From Limnohabitans sp. MORI2 (GTDB lineage Bacteria; Pseudomonadota; Gammaproteobacteria; Burkholderiales; Burkholderiaceae_C): DNA of 64,000 bases. The notes beneath the pieces are model-generated. The model made no database searches. It was not told where the DNA came from and was given only the letters and a program-made list of their open reading frames with translations. The position numbers were made by a program, and so were the translations under genes. The stretch lies in contig NZ_AP027058.1 of the NCBI RefSeq assembly GCF_027925025.1, forward strand, positions 558,001 through 622,000. The letters are read 5' to 3'. Shown here in pieces: positions 9,780 through 19,204 of the stretch. Each line of letters begins with the position of its first letter. Position 1 is the first letter of the stretch.

Positions 9780-11366
9780 ATGAAAGCACTCATCTCCGTC
9801 TCTGACAAAACCGGCATCGTCGAGCTGGCCCAACAACTCCACGCCTTGGGCGTGGGCCTCATCTCCACCGGCGGTACAGCCAAGCTCTTGGCCGACAAAG
9901 GCCTGCCCGTGACCGAAGTGGCCGAAGTCACCGGCTTTCCTGAAATGCTCGATGGCCGTGTGAAGACCCTGCACCCCAAGGTGCACGGCGGCCTGCTGGC
10001 ACGCCGCGACACGCCCGAGCACATGGCGGCTTTGAAGGCGCACAACATCGACACGATTGATTTGTTGATCGTGAATTTGTATCCCTTTGAAGCCACCGTG
10101 GCCAAGCCCGGTTGCACACTGGCTGACGCGATTGAAAACATCGACATCGGCGGCCCTGCCATGGTGCGCTCTGCCGCCAAGAACTGGAAAGACGTGGGCA
10201 TCGTCACCGATGCCAGCCAATACGCCGACGTGATTGCCGAGTTGAAGGCCCACGGCAAGCTCAGCGACAAGCTGCGCTTCGCTTTGTCGGTGGCTGCGTT
10301 CAACCGCATCAGCCAATACGACGGCGCGATCAGCAACTATCTGTCGAGTGTCAACTTTGAAGCCGAGAAGCTGAGCGAAACCTACGTGCCCGAGCGCGCC
10401 CAGTTCAGCGGCCAGTTCAACGAGCAATACGTCAAAGTGCAAGACCTGCGCTACGGCGAAAACAGCCATCAGCAAGCCGCTTGGTATCGCGACTTGGCCC
10501 CCGCTGCAGGCTCGCTGGCTACCGGCGTGCAGCTGCAAGGCAAAGAGCTGAGCTACAACAACATCGCTGACGCCGATGCGGCTTGGGAATGTGTGAAGAG
10601 CTTCGACACCTCAGCTTGCGTGATCGTGAAACACGCCAACCCCTGCGGCGTGGCTGTGGGTGCCAACCCCTTCGAGGCCTACAGCAAAGCCTTCCAGACT
10701 GACCCGACTAGCGCTTTCGGCGGCATCATCGCCTTCAACCGCCCCGTGGACAAAGCCGCTGCCGAAGCGGTGAGCAAGCAGTTTGTCGAAGTGCTGATGG
10801 CCCCGGACTTCAGCGCCGAAGCGCTCGAAGTGTTCAAGAGCAAAGTCAATGTGCGCCTGATGAAGATCGCCTTGCCCGCTCACTACGGCCATGTGCGCAA
10901 CGCTTTGGAAACCAAGCGCGTGGGCTCGGGCCTCTTGCTGCAAAGTGCGGACAACCACGAGTTGGCTTTGGCCGATTTGAAAATCGTCACCGTTAAACAA
11001 CCCACGCCTGAAGAGTTGAACGACTTGTTGTTCGCCTGGAAAGTGGCCAAGTTCGTCAAATCCAACGCCATCGTCTTCTGCAAAAACGGCATGACCATGG
11101 GCGTGGGCGCTGGCCAGATGAGCCGCCTGGACTCCGCCCGCATCGCCAGCATCAAGGCCGAGGCTGCCAAGCTCAGCTTGCAAAACACCGTGGTCGCCAG
11201 TGATGCCTTCTTCCCCTTCCGTGACGGCCTCGACGTGGTGGTGGACGCAGGCGCGACCTGCGTCGCCCAGCCCGGTGGCTCCATGCGCGACCAGGAAGTC
11301 ATCGACGCTGCCAACGAGCGTGGCGTGGCGATGGTGTTCACCGGTGTGCGTCACTTCCGTCATTGA
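9780..11366 (+). CDS. purH: Bifunctional AICAR transformylase/IMP cyclohydrolase PurH
   Basis: A 528-residue cytoplasmic enzyme for the last two steps of purine synthesis: formyl transfer to AICAR and closure to IMP. The N-terminal MGS/cyclohydrolase domain has [23 protein letters not shown] and [16 protein letters not shown]; the transformylase domain carries [12 protein letters not shown], with the catalytic Lys-His pair, and [12 protein letters not shown]. The C-terminus [13 protein letters not shown] is the usual PurH end. The start [12 protein letters not shown] at 9780 is 11 bases after fis. Length matches the family (about 525-530). Confidence 0.97.
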   Translation: MKALISVSDKTGIVELAQQLHALGVGLISTGGTAKLLADKGLPVTEVAEVTGFPEMLDGRVKTLHPKVHGGLLARRDTPEHMAALKAHNIDTIDLLIVNLYPFEATVAKPGCTLADAIENIDIGGPAMVRSAAKNWKDVGIVTDASQYADVIAELKAHGKLSDKLRFALSVAAFNRISQYDGAISNYLSSVNFEAEKLSETYVPERAQFSGQFNEQYVKVQDLRYGENSHQQAAWYRDLAPAAGSLATGVQLQGKELSYNNIADADAAWECVKSFDTSACVIVKHANPCGVAVGANPFEAYSKAFQTDPTSAFGGIIAFNRPVDKAAAEAVSKQFVEVLMAPDFSAEALEVFKSKVNVRLMKIALPAHYGHVRNALETKRVGSGLLLQSADNHELALADLKIVTVKQPTPEELNDLLFAWKVAKFVKSNAIVFCKNGMTMGVGAGQMSRLDSARIASIKAEAAKLSLQNTVVASDAFFPFRDGLDVVVDAGATCVAQPGGSMRDQEVIDAANERGVAMVFTGVRHFRH

Positions 11367-11375
11367 TCGCTCACA

Positions 11376-12764
11376 TTGAACATTGACCACAACAACGCGC
11401 CGCTTGATGCGGCGCAACTCGCAACTGCCAACACCACGGCTGCTGCGCTGACCAGCCCAATAGCTCAAGAGCTGGCTACTGTTAGCTTTGCTGAGCTCGG
11501 CCTCAATACCGAGCTGCAAAGCTCTGCCGCCCAAGCAGGTTTTACAACGCCCACACCTGTGCAAGTCGAAGCCATTGGCCCTGTGCTCAATGGCCGCGAT
11601 GTCTTGGCCACCGCACAAACCGGCTCAGGCAAAACGGCAGCCTACGTGCTGCCCGTGTTGCAGCTGCTCATGGCCCATGCGGCTTCGCGTGATGAAGCGC
11701 CAAAGAAGCGCATCACGCAAGTGCTGGTACTCGTCCCCACACGCGAGCTCGCCACACAGGTGAGTGACGTGCTGCGTGATTTGGCGCGCCCCCTCACGCG
11801 GTCCATCAAAGTGGGCACGTTGTTTGGTGGTGTGTCGATCAACCCGCAAATGATGAGCCTGCGCAGCGGCGCAGACATTGTGGTGGCCACGCCCGGTCGC
11901 TTGCTCGACATCGTGGACCACAACGCTTTGAACCTCGGCCAAGTACAGCACCTCGTGTTGGACGAAGCCGACCGTTTGCTCGACCTCGGCTTTGCCGAAG
12001 AGTTGCAACGCATCTTGGCGTTGCTGCCTGCCAAGCGACAAAACCTGTTGTTCAGCGCCACCTTTGAGCCTGCGGTGCAAACCTTGGCGGAGGCGTTGCT
12101 AACCAACCCCGCACGCATCACCATTGCTCACACCGAAGCGCACACGCCCGACATTGCGCAACGCGCGATTTCAGTGGACGAGAAAAGTCGCACCGCTTTG
12201 CTGCGCCACCTCATCAAAACCCACGAATGGAAACGTGTGTTGGTGTTTGTCGCCACGCGCTACGCCTGTGAGCATGTGGCCAACAAGCTCTACAAAGCGG
12301 GCGTGTACGCCACCGCGTTTCATGGCGAGATGAGCCAAGGCGCACGGCAAGACGTGCTGGCCGAATTCAAAGAAGAACGCTGGGAAGTGGTGGTCACCAC
12401 CGACCTCGCGGCGCGTGGCATCGACATCGCGCAACTGCCCGTGGTGGTCAACTACGACCTGCCGCGGTCAGCTACCGACTACACCCATCGCATTGGCCGC
12501 ACAGGCCGTGCGGGCGCGAGTGGCGAGGCGGTGAGCTTTGTGACGGCGGCCACGCAAGCGCATTGGAAGCTGATTCAAAAACGCGCCAAGTTAGAGCTGC
12601 CGCCAGAGGTGTTGGCTGGCTTTGAGCCCACCGATGAGCCGCCTGCGGTGTCACCGCTGAACGACGGCACAGGGGGCGTCAAAGGCAAACGCCCGAGCAA
12701 AAAGGACAAGCTGCGTGCTGCTGCAGCTGCTGGGCAAACGGGAACGACCACAGACCCTTCTTAA
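11376..12764 (+). CDS. DEAD-box ATP-dependent RNA helicase (RhlE-like)
   Basis: A 462-residue helicase. Visible motifs in order: Q motif (FTTPTPVQVEAI), Walker A AQTGSGKTAAY, PTRELA, TPGRLLD, VLDEADRLLDLGF (DEAD), SATF, HGEMSQGARQ, TTDLAARGIDI and HRIGRTGRAG. The C-terminal tail after about residue 425 is short and basic (KGKRPSKKDKLR), as in RhlE/SrmB-type proteins that remodel rRNA or mRNA. The start appears to be a TTG at 11376, nine bases after purH: the first in-frame ATG lies beyond the Q motif and Walker A, so it cannot be the start. Close spacing suggests read-through from purH. A strong terminator follows. Confidence 0.94.
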   Translation: MNIDHNNAPLDAAQLATANTTAAALTSPIAQELATVSFAELGLNTELQSSAAQAGFTTPTPVQVEAIGPVLNGRDVLATAQTGSGKTAAYVLPVLQLLMAHAASRDEAPKKRITQVLVLVPTRELATQVSDVLRDLARPLTRSIKVGTLFGGVSINPQMMSLRSGADIVVATPGRLLDIVDHNALNLGQVQHLVLDEADRLLDLGFAEELQRILALLPAKRQNLLFSATFEPAVQTLAEALLTNPARITIAHTEAHTPDIAQRAISVDEKSRTALLRHLIKTHEWKRVLVFVATRYACEHVANKLYKAGVYATAFHGEMSQGARQDVLAEFKEERWEVVVTTDLAARGIDIAQLPVVVNYDLPRSATDYTHRIGRTGRAGASGEAVSFVTAATQAHWKLIQKRAKLELPPEVLAGFEPTDEPPAVSPLNDGTGGVKGKRPSKKDKLRAAAAAGQTGTTTDPS

Positions 12765-12796
12765 CGTGCATTTGTAATACCCACTAGCTACCTCCA

Positions 12797-12834
12797 AAAG
12801 CTGTTCACTGCCATGGCAGTGAGCAGCTTTTTTT
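12797..12834 (+). terminator. Strong Rho-independent terminator
   Basis: AAAGCTGTTCACTGCC, a two-base top (AT), GGCAGTGAGCAGCTTT, then TTTT. Sixteen pairs with a single T-G wobble; 32 bases after the helicase stop. It closes the dusB-fis-purH-helicase run. Confidence 0.92.
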
Positions 12835-12898
12835 GGGTCCATTCTGGGTTGTGAGTGCGGGTCAAAAAGTGAGCGACAGCGGCGTGGAATCTGCGCGA

Positions 12899-12916
12899 AT
12901 ACGCCAATTGGCGTAT
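12899..12916. promoter_or_regulatory. Perfect 18-bp palindrome upstream of the adhesin locus
   Basis: ATACGCCAATTGGCGTAT is its own reverse complement over 18 bases. It lies 121 bases before the OmpA-like gene, in the only sizeable intergenic region here and beyond the helicase terminator. The length and symmetry are those of a dimeric regulator's operator. There is no T-run, so it is not a terminator. The binding protein is unknown. Confidence 0.5.
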
Positions 12917-12980
12917 ATCCATAAAGAGGGAAAACCCGCACAATCGGTTTTGCCAAATTTGATGAATTTTTGGCGTTTAT

Positions 12981-13005
12981 TTGGTTTTTAGTAATTTAAA
13001 ACCAA
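12981..13005. promoter_or_regulatory. AT-rich inverted repeat just upstream of the OmpA-like gene
   Basis: TTGGTTTT, nine bases, AAAACCAA. It lies 32 bases before the ATG at 13038, in an AT-rich stretch likely to contain the promoter. It could be an operator or a hairpin in the mRNA leader. Confidence 0.35.
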
Positions 13006-13037
13006 GGTTTTACTTAGGTATTCCCCAAGATTTTGAC

Positions 13038-13973
13038 ATGAATCGTTTGAAAGTTTGGTCTTGTTGGTGTGCGTTGCATGCCTTGTTGGCACTGATGTGT
13101 CTGACTGTGCCTGCATGGGCGCAAACGACCGCTTCCACTACTGGCACGCAAGCCCCGACGTCTAAATACGGGGTGGGGCGTCCGATGGGCGATGCTTACG
13201 CATCGTTAGCGCCAGTCACCAGTGCGCAGTCGCGTCTGGTGGTGTACCGCAATCCAAACGCCAAGCAGCAAAGTGTGATGACGGTGTATGTCAATGACAG
13301 TTATCACACATCACTCATGCAAGCTGGGTTTACAAAGATCTGCATGACAGACACCAACATTCATGTGCGTACGCGTTTGCGTCCCGTGGGCCAGCCCGTG
13401 AATGTGTTGCAAGACAAAGCCCTCAGTCTTACTGTCCCCAAAGGACAAACGCAATACATGCGCGTGACAGAGTTGGCCGACAGCACAACGCAGATGGATG
13501 TTGTCACTGCCAAAGTGGCAGCTGCAGAGTTGTCAAAAACGCGCGAGCAAATGCATGCTTTGTCGCGTGTGGAAAGTGCCGTTCCTTGCGAAGACAACAA
13601 AAACGCCGACAACCTCAACGGTGTGGTGCTGGTGGCCTACATTGAATTTGAGGCAGGACGTTCACGCTTGACAGAGATGAACTCAGCTGGCTTGCGAGAG
13701 CTCGATCGTTTGGTGCAAAAACTCAAAACACAAACGCAAACGCCTGAGCTGATGAATTTGCAAGTCGTGGGCTATGCCAATGACGGCGACAAAAAAACAC
13801 CCAGCAAGCAACTGGCACAAAACCGCGCAAAAACCGTTGAAGACTACATCTTGAGTCAAGGCGTCAAACCCAAAACATTGAGCAGCGATGCGCGCACTGA
13901 CAAGTTGCCTGCATCAGCCGTAGGCAACACCAACAGCGTGGTCGTCGTCAGCGCCACGATTGAGCAGCCATAA
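13038..13973 (+). CDS. Secreted OmpA-like C-terminal domain protein
   Basis: A 311-residue exported protein. A signal peptide (MNRLKVWSCWCALHALLALM, cleavage near AWA-QTT) is followed by a novel domain of about 180 residues and a C-terminal OmpA-like peptidoglycan-binding domain: VVLVAYIEFEAGRSRLTEMN then LDRLVQKLK, LQVVGYANDGDKKTPSKQLA and QNRAKTVEDYIL. The order FxxGxxxL, VxGYxxxxG, NxxLAxxRAxxV fits OmpA/MotB domains, with Tyr replacing the usual His in GHTD. The ATG at 13038 was chosen because it gives the signal peptide. It lies 17 bases upstream of an adhesin N-terminal fragment, so it may have served anchoring or secretion of that adhesin. Confidence 0.8.
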   Translation: MNRLKVWSCWCALHALLALMCLTVPAWAQTTASTTGTQAPTSKYGVGRPMGDAYASLAPVTSAQSRLVVYRNPNAKQQSVMTVYVNDSYHTSLMQAGFTKICMTDTNIHVRTRLRPVGQPVNVLQDKALSLTVPKGQTQYMRVTELADSTTQMDVVTAKVAAAELSKTREQMHALSRVESAVPCEDNKNADNLNGVVLVAYIEFEAGRSRLTEMNSAGLRELDRLVQKLKTQTQTPELMNLQVVGYANDGDKKTPSKQLAQNRAKTVEDYILSQGVKPKTLSSDARTDKLPASAVGNTNSVVVVSATIEQP

Positions 13974-13990
13974 GAGTCGATTAAAAAAAC

Positions 13991-14254
13991 ATGGCGCAAA
14001 CGATCAAGCTGCTCATCGAAACGAGCAAACAAGACAGCAAGAAAGTCGTAGAGATCACGCAAGGCAGCGGTGACAAGGGCTCGCCCGTGCGCGTCAAGGC
14101 TGTCAAAAATGCGCAATACAAGTTCGAAGATCCAGCCAACAAAAATCGTGGCCCTGCCAATCTGAGCACCAAGCGTGTGGGTCGCAATTTGCATGTCATC
14201 TTGGATGGCCCCCGTGCTGAACATCACCAGCATCGCTGCGGATGCGGTCAATGA
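13991..14254 (+). pseudogene. Orphan N-terminal prefix domain of a large BapA/RTX-type adhesin
   Basis: An 87-codon frame starting MAQTIKLLIETSKQDSKK. The first 73 residues, through RVKAVKNAQYKFED, NRGPANLSTKRVGRNLHVIL and DG (ending about 14209), match the start domain of giant biofilm adhesins, where the pattern ends KRVGxDLHV followed by an acidic-aromatic continuation. Here that continuation is missing: after DG the frame turns into PRAEHHQHRCGCGQ and stops, because the next sequence is an adhesin Ig-like repeat in another frame. Intact relatives are usually thousands of residues long. I read this as a remnant left by an internal deletion; misassembly across repeats is the alternative. 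Confidence 0.7.
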
Positions 14255-16061
14255 CAGCACTTCACTGAACGGTACGTTTGACGCAGCAGAACGCGGTTCG
14301 CTTGCAAGCAATACCGTCACCACACGACCCGTGGTCAGCGGTACCACCGATGCGGAAGCTGGGCAAACTGTCACCGTCACCCTCAACAATGTCAGCCACA
14401 CGGCCACGGTTGTGTCGGGAGCGGGTGGGGTGAACACCTGGAGTTTGACGCTGCCCAATGCCGACACCTTGGCGCTCAACCACGGCAATACCTATAGCGT
14501 CACAGCCAGCGTGCAAGATGCCGCAGGCACGCTAGAGCCTACGCTGTCACGTTTGGCAGCGATGAGTTTTAGAAATAATTTTTGGCAAGAGGCGATTGAA
14601 ATTTCACGCCGCTGCGTGGCCTTGTTTCCGCAAAGCGCTTGGGCGCATTGGAACTTGGCCCACTTGCTCGCCGAATGCTGGCTGATGGAAGAGGCCGAAT
14701 CGGTGTTGAAGCAAGCTGAAGCCTTGGCACCGATGCCCGGTGCACCATCGCTGCGTGCCGCAGTGGCAGGCAAGGTGGGCGATGTCGATACGGCTTTGGC
14801 GTTGTACCTCGATTTGGCCAAGTCAGAGGGGGTGGGCTCGACCTATGCATCGAGTGCGGCTATGAGTTCGCTGTACAGCGACACGCGCTCGGCGCAGCAG
14901 GTGGCAGATTTGCACCGTGAATTATTTGCGGCATGGGGTGAGGGCGCTCGAACGCGTGAGTCATTTGTGCGCGCACCCCGAGATGGCCGTCGCCTCAAGC
15001 TCGGCATTGTGTCGGCAGACTTTCATCACCAGCATCCGGTCAACATCTTCATGCAACCCGTGTTGCGTGAGTTAGACCGATCGAAGTTTGAGTTGTTCAT
15101 GTACTTCGTGGGCGATACACACGATGAACAAACCGCTTTGGCACGCACACGCGTTGAGCATTGGGTGGAGGTGGCAGCACTCAACACCACGCAGTTGGCC
15201 AAACGCATTGACGCAGATGAAATTGATGTGTTGCTCGACATGGCGGGCCACACCAGCCAGCACCGCATGCAACTCTTTGCTAAACGTGCAGCCCCTGTGC
15301 AGATGACGTATTTGGGCTACCCCGGCTCCACCGGCGTACCAAACATAGATTTCATCTTGGGTGACGATGTGGTGACGCCCAAAGGCTGCGAGTCTTTGTA
15401 CACCGAGCAAGTGCTGCGCTTGCCAGGCACGGTGTTTTGCTACGCGCCCGAAGAAGACTATCCCTATCCCGCGTATGACGCCAAAGTGGGCAAACGCACG
15501 TTGACGTTTGGTTCATTCAACAATGTGCCCAAGCTCACGCCACACACGCTCAAGCTGTGGGCACGCGTGTTGCAAGCGGTGCCAGATTCGCGCTTGGTGC
15601 TCAAAGCGCCAAGCTTCAGCGACGAAGCCGTCAACCGCATCTTCAGTGAACGCTTGGTGGCTTTGGATGTGGATTTGAACCGTGTGGAGTTTCGCGGCCC
15701 TGTCGGCCTGACCGACATGATGGCCGAGTACGCCGACATCGACATAGCGCTTGACCCCGTGCCTTACAACGGCGGCACAACCAGCTTGCAAGCCATGTGG
15801 ATGGGCGTGCCCGTGATCACACAGATGGGTTCGCACTTTGTGTCGTGCATGGGCGCGAGCTTCATGACCGCTGCAGGTTTGCCCGAGTGGGTGGCCAAAG
15901 ACGATGACGACTATGTGGCCATCGCGCAAAAGATGGCGTCTAACCGCAAGACGCTGTTGGCATTGAAGAAAGGCCTACGCAAACGCTTGCAGACCAACCC
16001 CGCGTGGGATGTGAAAGCGCACACGCGTGCCATGGAGCAGGCGCTGCTGACTGCACCTTAA
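14205..16061 (+). CDS. Chimeric frame: one adhesin Ig-like repeat fused to a GT41 (SPINDLY/HMW1C-like) glycosyltransferase
   Basis: From the ATG at 14205 the frame encodes 618 residues. Residues 1-108 are a bacterial Ig-like adhesin repeat (LNITSIAADAVN, VSGTTDAEAGQTVTVTL, then NTWSLTLPNADTLAL and YSVTASVQDAAG). At about 14526 it changes without a frame break to a TPR-like helical region (NNFWQEAIEISRRCVALFP, SAWAHWNLAHLLAE) and then a complete GT41 catalytic domain: VSADFHHQHPVN, LLDMAGHTSQHRMQLFAKR, APVQMTYLGYPGSTG, FGSFNNVPKLTP, ALDPVPYNGGTTSLQAMWMG. GT41 enzymes transfer GlcNAc or hexose to protein. The N-terminal TPR array is truncated. GTG 14175 and ATG 14193 are alternative starts. Whether it is translated is uncertain. 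Confidence 0.75.
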   Translation: MAPVLNITSIAADAVNDSTSLNGTFDAAERGSLASNTVTTRPVVSGTTDAEAGQTVTVTLNNVSHTATVVSGAGGVNTWSLTLPNADTLALNHGNTYSVTASVQDAAGTLEPTLSRLAAMSFRNNFWQEAIEISRRCVALFPQSAWAHWNLAHLLAECWLMEEAESVLKQAEALAPMPGAPSLRAAVAGKVGDVDTALALYLDLAKSEGVGSTYASSAAMSSLYSDTRSAQQVADLHRELFAAWGEGARTRESFVRAPRDGRRLKLGIVSADFHHQHPVNIFMQPVLRELDRSKFELFMYFVGDTHDEQTALARTRVEHWVEVAALNTTQLAKRIDADEIDVLLDMAGHTSQHRMQLFAKRAAPVQMTYLGYPGSTGVPNIDFILGDDVVTPKGCESLYTEQVLRLPGTVFCYAPEEDYPYPAYDAKVGKRTLTFGSFNNVPKLTPHTLKLWARVLQAVPDSRLVLKAPSFSDEAVNRIFSERLVALDVDLNRVEFRGPVGLTDMMAEYADIDIALDPVPYNGGTTSLQAMWMGVPVITQMGSHFVSCMGASFMTAAGLPEWVAKDDDDYVAIAQKMASNRKTLLALKKGLRKRLQTNPAWDVKAHTRAMEQALLTAP

Positions 16062-16408
16062 TCGTTGCCGTCGTCTAAGCCGTCAAAGGCATGGCGCTCT
16101 TGGTGCTCTAGCGCTTCGCCTGCAGGGCGCTTGGTGCGCACGCCTGGCTTGGCCAATAGTTCCACATAAAACTGCTTGGCTTGGTTGGCCACGGCGTTGT
16201 CGATGCAGGTGATGACATTGGCCAAGTGCACCACTTCGGCAGCTTCTTCGGTCAAGCCGAATTTGCAATCGAAGTCCCAAAAGTCTGCGCCTGCGGGCAC
16301 ATCGCGACGGCGTTCACGTTTGAGGTATTTGCGAATCTCGTGCTTGATGGCTTCGAGCAAACGCTCAGGGTGTTTGCCTTCGACTTGGAGTTGGAATGTT
16401 TTTTTCAT
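16058..16408 (-). CDS. DUF6172-like cytoplasmic protein
   Basis: A 116-residue soluble protein starting MKKTFQLQVEGKHPERLLEA. It has a basic helix AIKHEIRKYLKRERRR, the block GADFWDFDCKFG, an acidic VVHLANVITCIDNAV and AKPGVRTKRPAGEAL near the end. This organisation fits the DUF6172 family as I remember it; no function is known. Its stop codon overlaps the stop of the convergent glycosyltransferase frame by two bases (16059-16060). Gene order upstream is the outer-membrane protein at 16460 in the same direction. Confidence 0.7.
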   Translation of the reverse strand: MKKTFQLQVEGKHPERLLEAIKHEIRKYLKRERRRDVPAGADFWDFDCKFGLTEEAAEVVHLANVITCIDNAVANQAKQFYVELLAKPGVRTKRPAGEALEHQERHAFDGLDDGND

Positions 16409-16459
16409 GAATGTCCTTGTGGGGAAATGCGCCCGAGAAGGACGAGAAGAGAAAGCACT

Positions 16460-16906
16460 TTAGGGTGCGAGGTTGTATTTGACTTGAAAGCTCAATGCGC
16501 TGCTCACGCGGTCACCAATTTTTGGGGTGTAGCTGATGTTCAGGCCCAAGCGTCGACCTTCGATGGTCATGGTGGGCACAGCAGCGGGGAACCAGCCCCC
16601 GTTGCGCATTTTGGGATACCCATCAAATGCGCCTACAGCAGCACCTGCTTTGAGCGCGCCTACTTTGAAAGGCATCACATACGCACCGATGTAATGCGAC
16701 GTGGCACGATTGCTGTTCTCAAATACGCCCGCTGTGAGTGAGTAGGTATCCGTGAGGGATGCCTCGACACCGAAGCCGTGGTTGTTGTTATTGAGGTGCT
16801 GAGATTTGTCAAAGTGGTGCGAGTAAAAGCCAGGATTTACCCAGACATCTGCCCACGTCGTCGTCGCGCTCAAGGCCACGAACAGTGCGAGTGATATTTT
16901 TTTCAT
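16460..16906 (-). CDS. Small outer-membrane beta-barrel-like protein, family unknown
   Basis: A 148-residue exported protein. A signal peptide ([19 protein letters not shown], then DVWVNPG) precedes alternating amphipathic strands ([55 protein letters not shown]) and a C-terminal strand with terminal aromatic/hydrophobic pattern ([12 protein letters not shown]). The size and pattern suggest an eight-stranded barrel, loosely like PagL/PagP-size enzymes, but I see no catalytic signature I can defend. Its ATG overlaps the hemL stop (ATGA at 16903-16906), so it is translationally coupled to hemL. Confidence 0.65.
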   Translation of the reverse strand: MKKISLALFVALSATTTWADVWVNPGFYSHHFDKSQHLNNNNHGFGVEASLTDTYSLTAGVFENSNRATSHYIGAYVMPFKVGALKAGAAVGAFDGYPKMRNGGWFPAAVPTMTIEGRRLGLNISYTPKIGDRVSSALSFQVKYNLAP

Positions 16907-18198
16907 AGCTGTGCAAACACTTCAGCAGCAGCGGCCACGGTTTGTGCAATGTCGGCATCCGTGTGCGCTGCGCTCACAAAGCCTGCTTCGTACAAGGCGG
17001 GTGCAATGTACACACCACGGTCGAGCAAGCCGTGAAAGAGTTTGTTGAATTTGGGGCTGTCGCTGGTCATGACCTTGGCGTAGTTTTGGGGCAGCTCTGG
17101 CAACAAGAAGAAACCAAACATACCGCCTTGGCAATCGGCGCTGAAGGGTACGCCTGCTTTGGCCGCAGCATTGGTCAAACCATTCACCAAGCTTTGTGTG
17201 CGGGCGCTGAGTGACTCCCAAAAACCGGGCTTGGAAATTTCACGCAAGGTGGCCAAGCCGCAGGCAGTGGCCACAGGGTTGCCGCTCAAGGTGCCTGCTT
17301 GGTACACAGGGCCAGTGGGCGCGAGCTGCTGCATGATGGCACGCGGGCCACCAAACGCGGCCAGTGGCATACCACCGCCAATGACTTTGCCCAACACGGT
17401 GATGTCGGGTTGGAAGCCTGGGATGAGTTGGGCATACACGCTCTGCGCACTGCCCAGTGCAACACGGAAACCCGTCATCACTTCGTCAAACACAAACAGT
17501 GCGCCGTACTCGGTGCACAGCTCACGGCAGCGTTTCATGAAAGGCACGGACGCGCGCACAAAGTTCATATTGCCGGCGATGGGTTCAATCATCACGCAGG
17601 CGAGTTCTTTGCCGTGTAACTTGAACGCTTCTTCGAGTTGCTCGACGTTGTTGTACTCAAGCACCAAGGTGTGTTGCACCACTTCGGGTGGCACGCCCGC
17701 GCTGGTGGGGTTGCCAAAGGTGGCAAGGCCGGAGCCCGCTTTGACCAACAGTGCATCGGCATGGCCGTGGTAGCAGCCTTCAAACTTGATGATCTTGCTG
17801 CGGCCCGTCGCACCACGCGCCAAGCGCAAAGCGCTCATGCCCGCTTCGGTGCCTGAGCTGACCAAGCGCACCATTTCCATCGAGGGCACGTGCTTCAAAA
17901 TTTCTTCGGCCAGTTCAATCTCGCGTTCGGTAGGTGCGCCAAATGAAAAGCCATCGAGGGCTGCTTTTTGCACCGCTTCGAGGACCACCGGGTTGCCGTG
18001 GCCCAAGATCATGGGGCCCCAAGAGCCGATGTAGTCGATGTATTTTTGGCCGTTGGCATCCCAAAAATAAGCACCTTGGGCGCGTTGCACAAAGCGGGGT
18101 GTGCCGCCTACGGCGCGAAACGCACGCACGGGCGAGTTCACGCCACCGGGGATGACGTTGGCGGCGCGCTCAAACAGGGTTTGGTTCAAATCGGTCAT
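16903..18198 (-). CDS. hemL: Glutamate-1-semialdehyde 2,1-aminomutase
   Basis: A 431-residue PLP enzyme that turns glutamate-1-semialdehyde into 5-aminolevulinate for haem synthesis (C5 pathway). It begins [20 protein letters not shown] and shows [42 protein letters not shown], the cofactor aspartate in [13 protein letters not shown], and the PLP lysine in [17 protein letters not shown]. Length matches the family. The internal ATG at 18198 was chosen because the upstream extension lacks conservation and would overlap thiD. Haem supply is relevant here because the window encodes many c-type cytochromes. Confidence 0.96.
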   Translation of the reverse strand: MTDLNQTLFERAANVIPGGVNSPVRAFRAVGGTPRFVQRAQGAYFWDANGQKYIDYIGSWGPMILGHGNPVVLEAVQKAALDGFSFGAPTEREIELAEEILKHVPSMEMVRLVSSGTEAGMSALRLARGATGRSKIIKFEGCYHGHADALLVKAGSGLATFGNPTSAGVPPEVVQHTLVLEYNNVEQLEEAFKLHGKELACVMIEPIAGNMNFVRASVPFMKRCRELCTEYGALFVFDEVMTGFRVALGSAQSVYAQLIPGFQPDITVLGKVIGGGMPLAAFGGPRAIMQQLAPTGPVYQAGTLSGNPVATACGLATLREISKPGFWESLSARTQSLVNGLTNAAAKAGVPFSADCQGGMFGFFLLPELPQNYAKVMTSDSPKFNKLFHGLLDRGVYIAPALYEAGFVSAAHTDADIAQTVAAAAEVFAQL

Positions 18199-18211
18199 GG
18201 TCTTTAACGAA

Positions 18212-19153
18212 TCAATGTTTGGTTTCGTGGCGAGGCAGCGAGAAGTCTTCGGCCGTGGCGGGCAAGCCATCGGTGTCTTCACCTTCTGCGCCTTCTTCGT
18301 CGGTCTCAGCCCAGAACAAACGGTCAGGCACGATGTGGCCCATGCCTGGGCGAAAACCGCTGTTGAGGGTTTGGTCTAAATAGTTCAGGGCTTCGCGGGT
18401 GGCCAGCTCAAGGTCGGTGCCAGCAGCCAACACGCACGCCAGTGTGATGCTGAGCGTGTCGCCAGCACCCGAGAACATGGCATCAAAGCGTTCAAAGCGT
18501 TCGCTCACCATGACGGTGTGTGCCGTGGCCAGGGCGTTTTCGACATGTTGGTCGGGGTGGTTGATGCCCGTCACCAACACATAAGGCACACCCACTTCTG
18601 CCGCAGCGCGGGCAATGTCACGCGGGCTAGGGCTTTTCTCGCTGCTCCAATCGGGCAGGAGCCAGCGCCACAAGCTGTTGAGGTTGCCTACCAGCACAGT
18701 GGTTTGCGGCAAGATCAGTTCGCGAAACGCATCCAAGTAAGCATCAATCTTTTCGTCTTCCCACCAAGACAGGTTGGGCATGTAGGCGATCACAGGCACG
18801 TCGGCGTAGTCGGTGCTGATTTCAGCAATGGTGCTGAGGTTGTCGGGCGTGCCGCAAAAGCCGACCTTGATGATTTGCACATTCATGTCTTCCAACACGC
18901 TACGGGCCTGTTCAGCCACGGCGTCTTCATCGAAGGCGATGTGGTCAAAGATTTGCGCCGTGTCACGCATGTAGGTGCCAGTGACCACTGGGAGCGCATG
19001 CGCGCCGACGGATGCGGCCGCTAAAACATCGGCCGAAAGCCCTCCTGCACCGCTGGGATCGTTGGCGTTGAATACCAAGACGCAGGGTGGGGCGCTGTCA
19101 GCCTCGTTGGACAGAGCAAGGTCGTGGGAAGTGGGGGTGTTTTCTGGCGCCAT
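18212..19153 (-). CDS. thiD: Hydroxymethylpyrimidine/phosphomethylpyrimidine kinase ThiD
   Basis: A 313-residue ribokinase-like kinase for thiamin synthesis that phosphorylates HMP and HMP-P. The substrate segment [20 protein letters not shown] is near residues 27-46 and the catalytic anion-hole motif [15 protein letters not shown] near 225-240, with Asp in GAGD as catalytic base. The N-terminal 25 residues and an acidic C-terminal tail ([14 protein letters not shown]) are extensions beyond the core enzyme. It is divergent from rubA (51 bases between starts) and 13 bases upstream of hemL, a gene order common in this bacterial group. Confidence 0.9.
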   Translation of the reverse strand: MAPENTPTSHDLALSNEADSAPPCVLVFNANDPSGAGGLSADVLAAASVGAHALPVVTGTYMRDTAQIFDHIAFDEDAVAEQARSVLEDMNVQIIKVGFCGTPDNLSTIAEISTDYADVPVIAYMPNLSWWEDEKIDAYLDAFRELILPQTTVLVGNLNSLWRWLLPDWSSEKSPSPRDIARAAAEVGVPYVLVTGINHPDQHVENALATAHTVMVSERFERFDAMFSGAGDTLSITLACVLAAGTDLELATREALNYLDQTLNSGFRPGMGHIVPDRLFWAETDEEGAEGEDTDGLPATAEDFSLPRHETKH

Positions 19154-19204
19154 AAGGGGGTCGATACAATGCGATTCATTCTATGCGTTGAGGAAAGAAC
19201 TACT

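Noticed and set aside
13981..14260. A simple sequencing frameshift in one intact adhesin gene
   Set aside because: Correcting the frame at about 14209 would join prefix and Ig repeat but would still lack the conserved continuation of the prefix domain and would still end in a glycosyltransferase, so a missing or extra base alone does not explain it.
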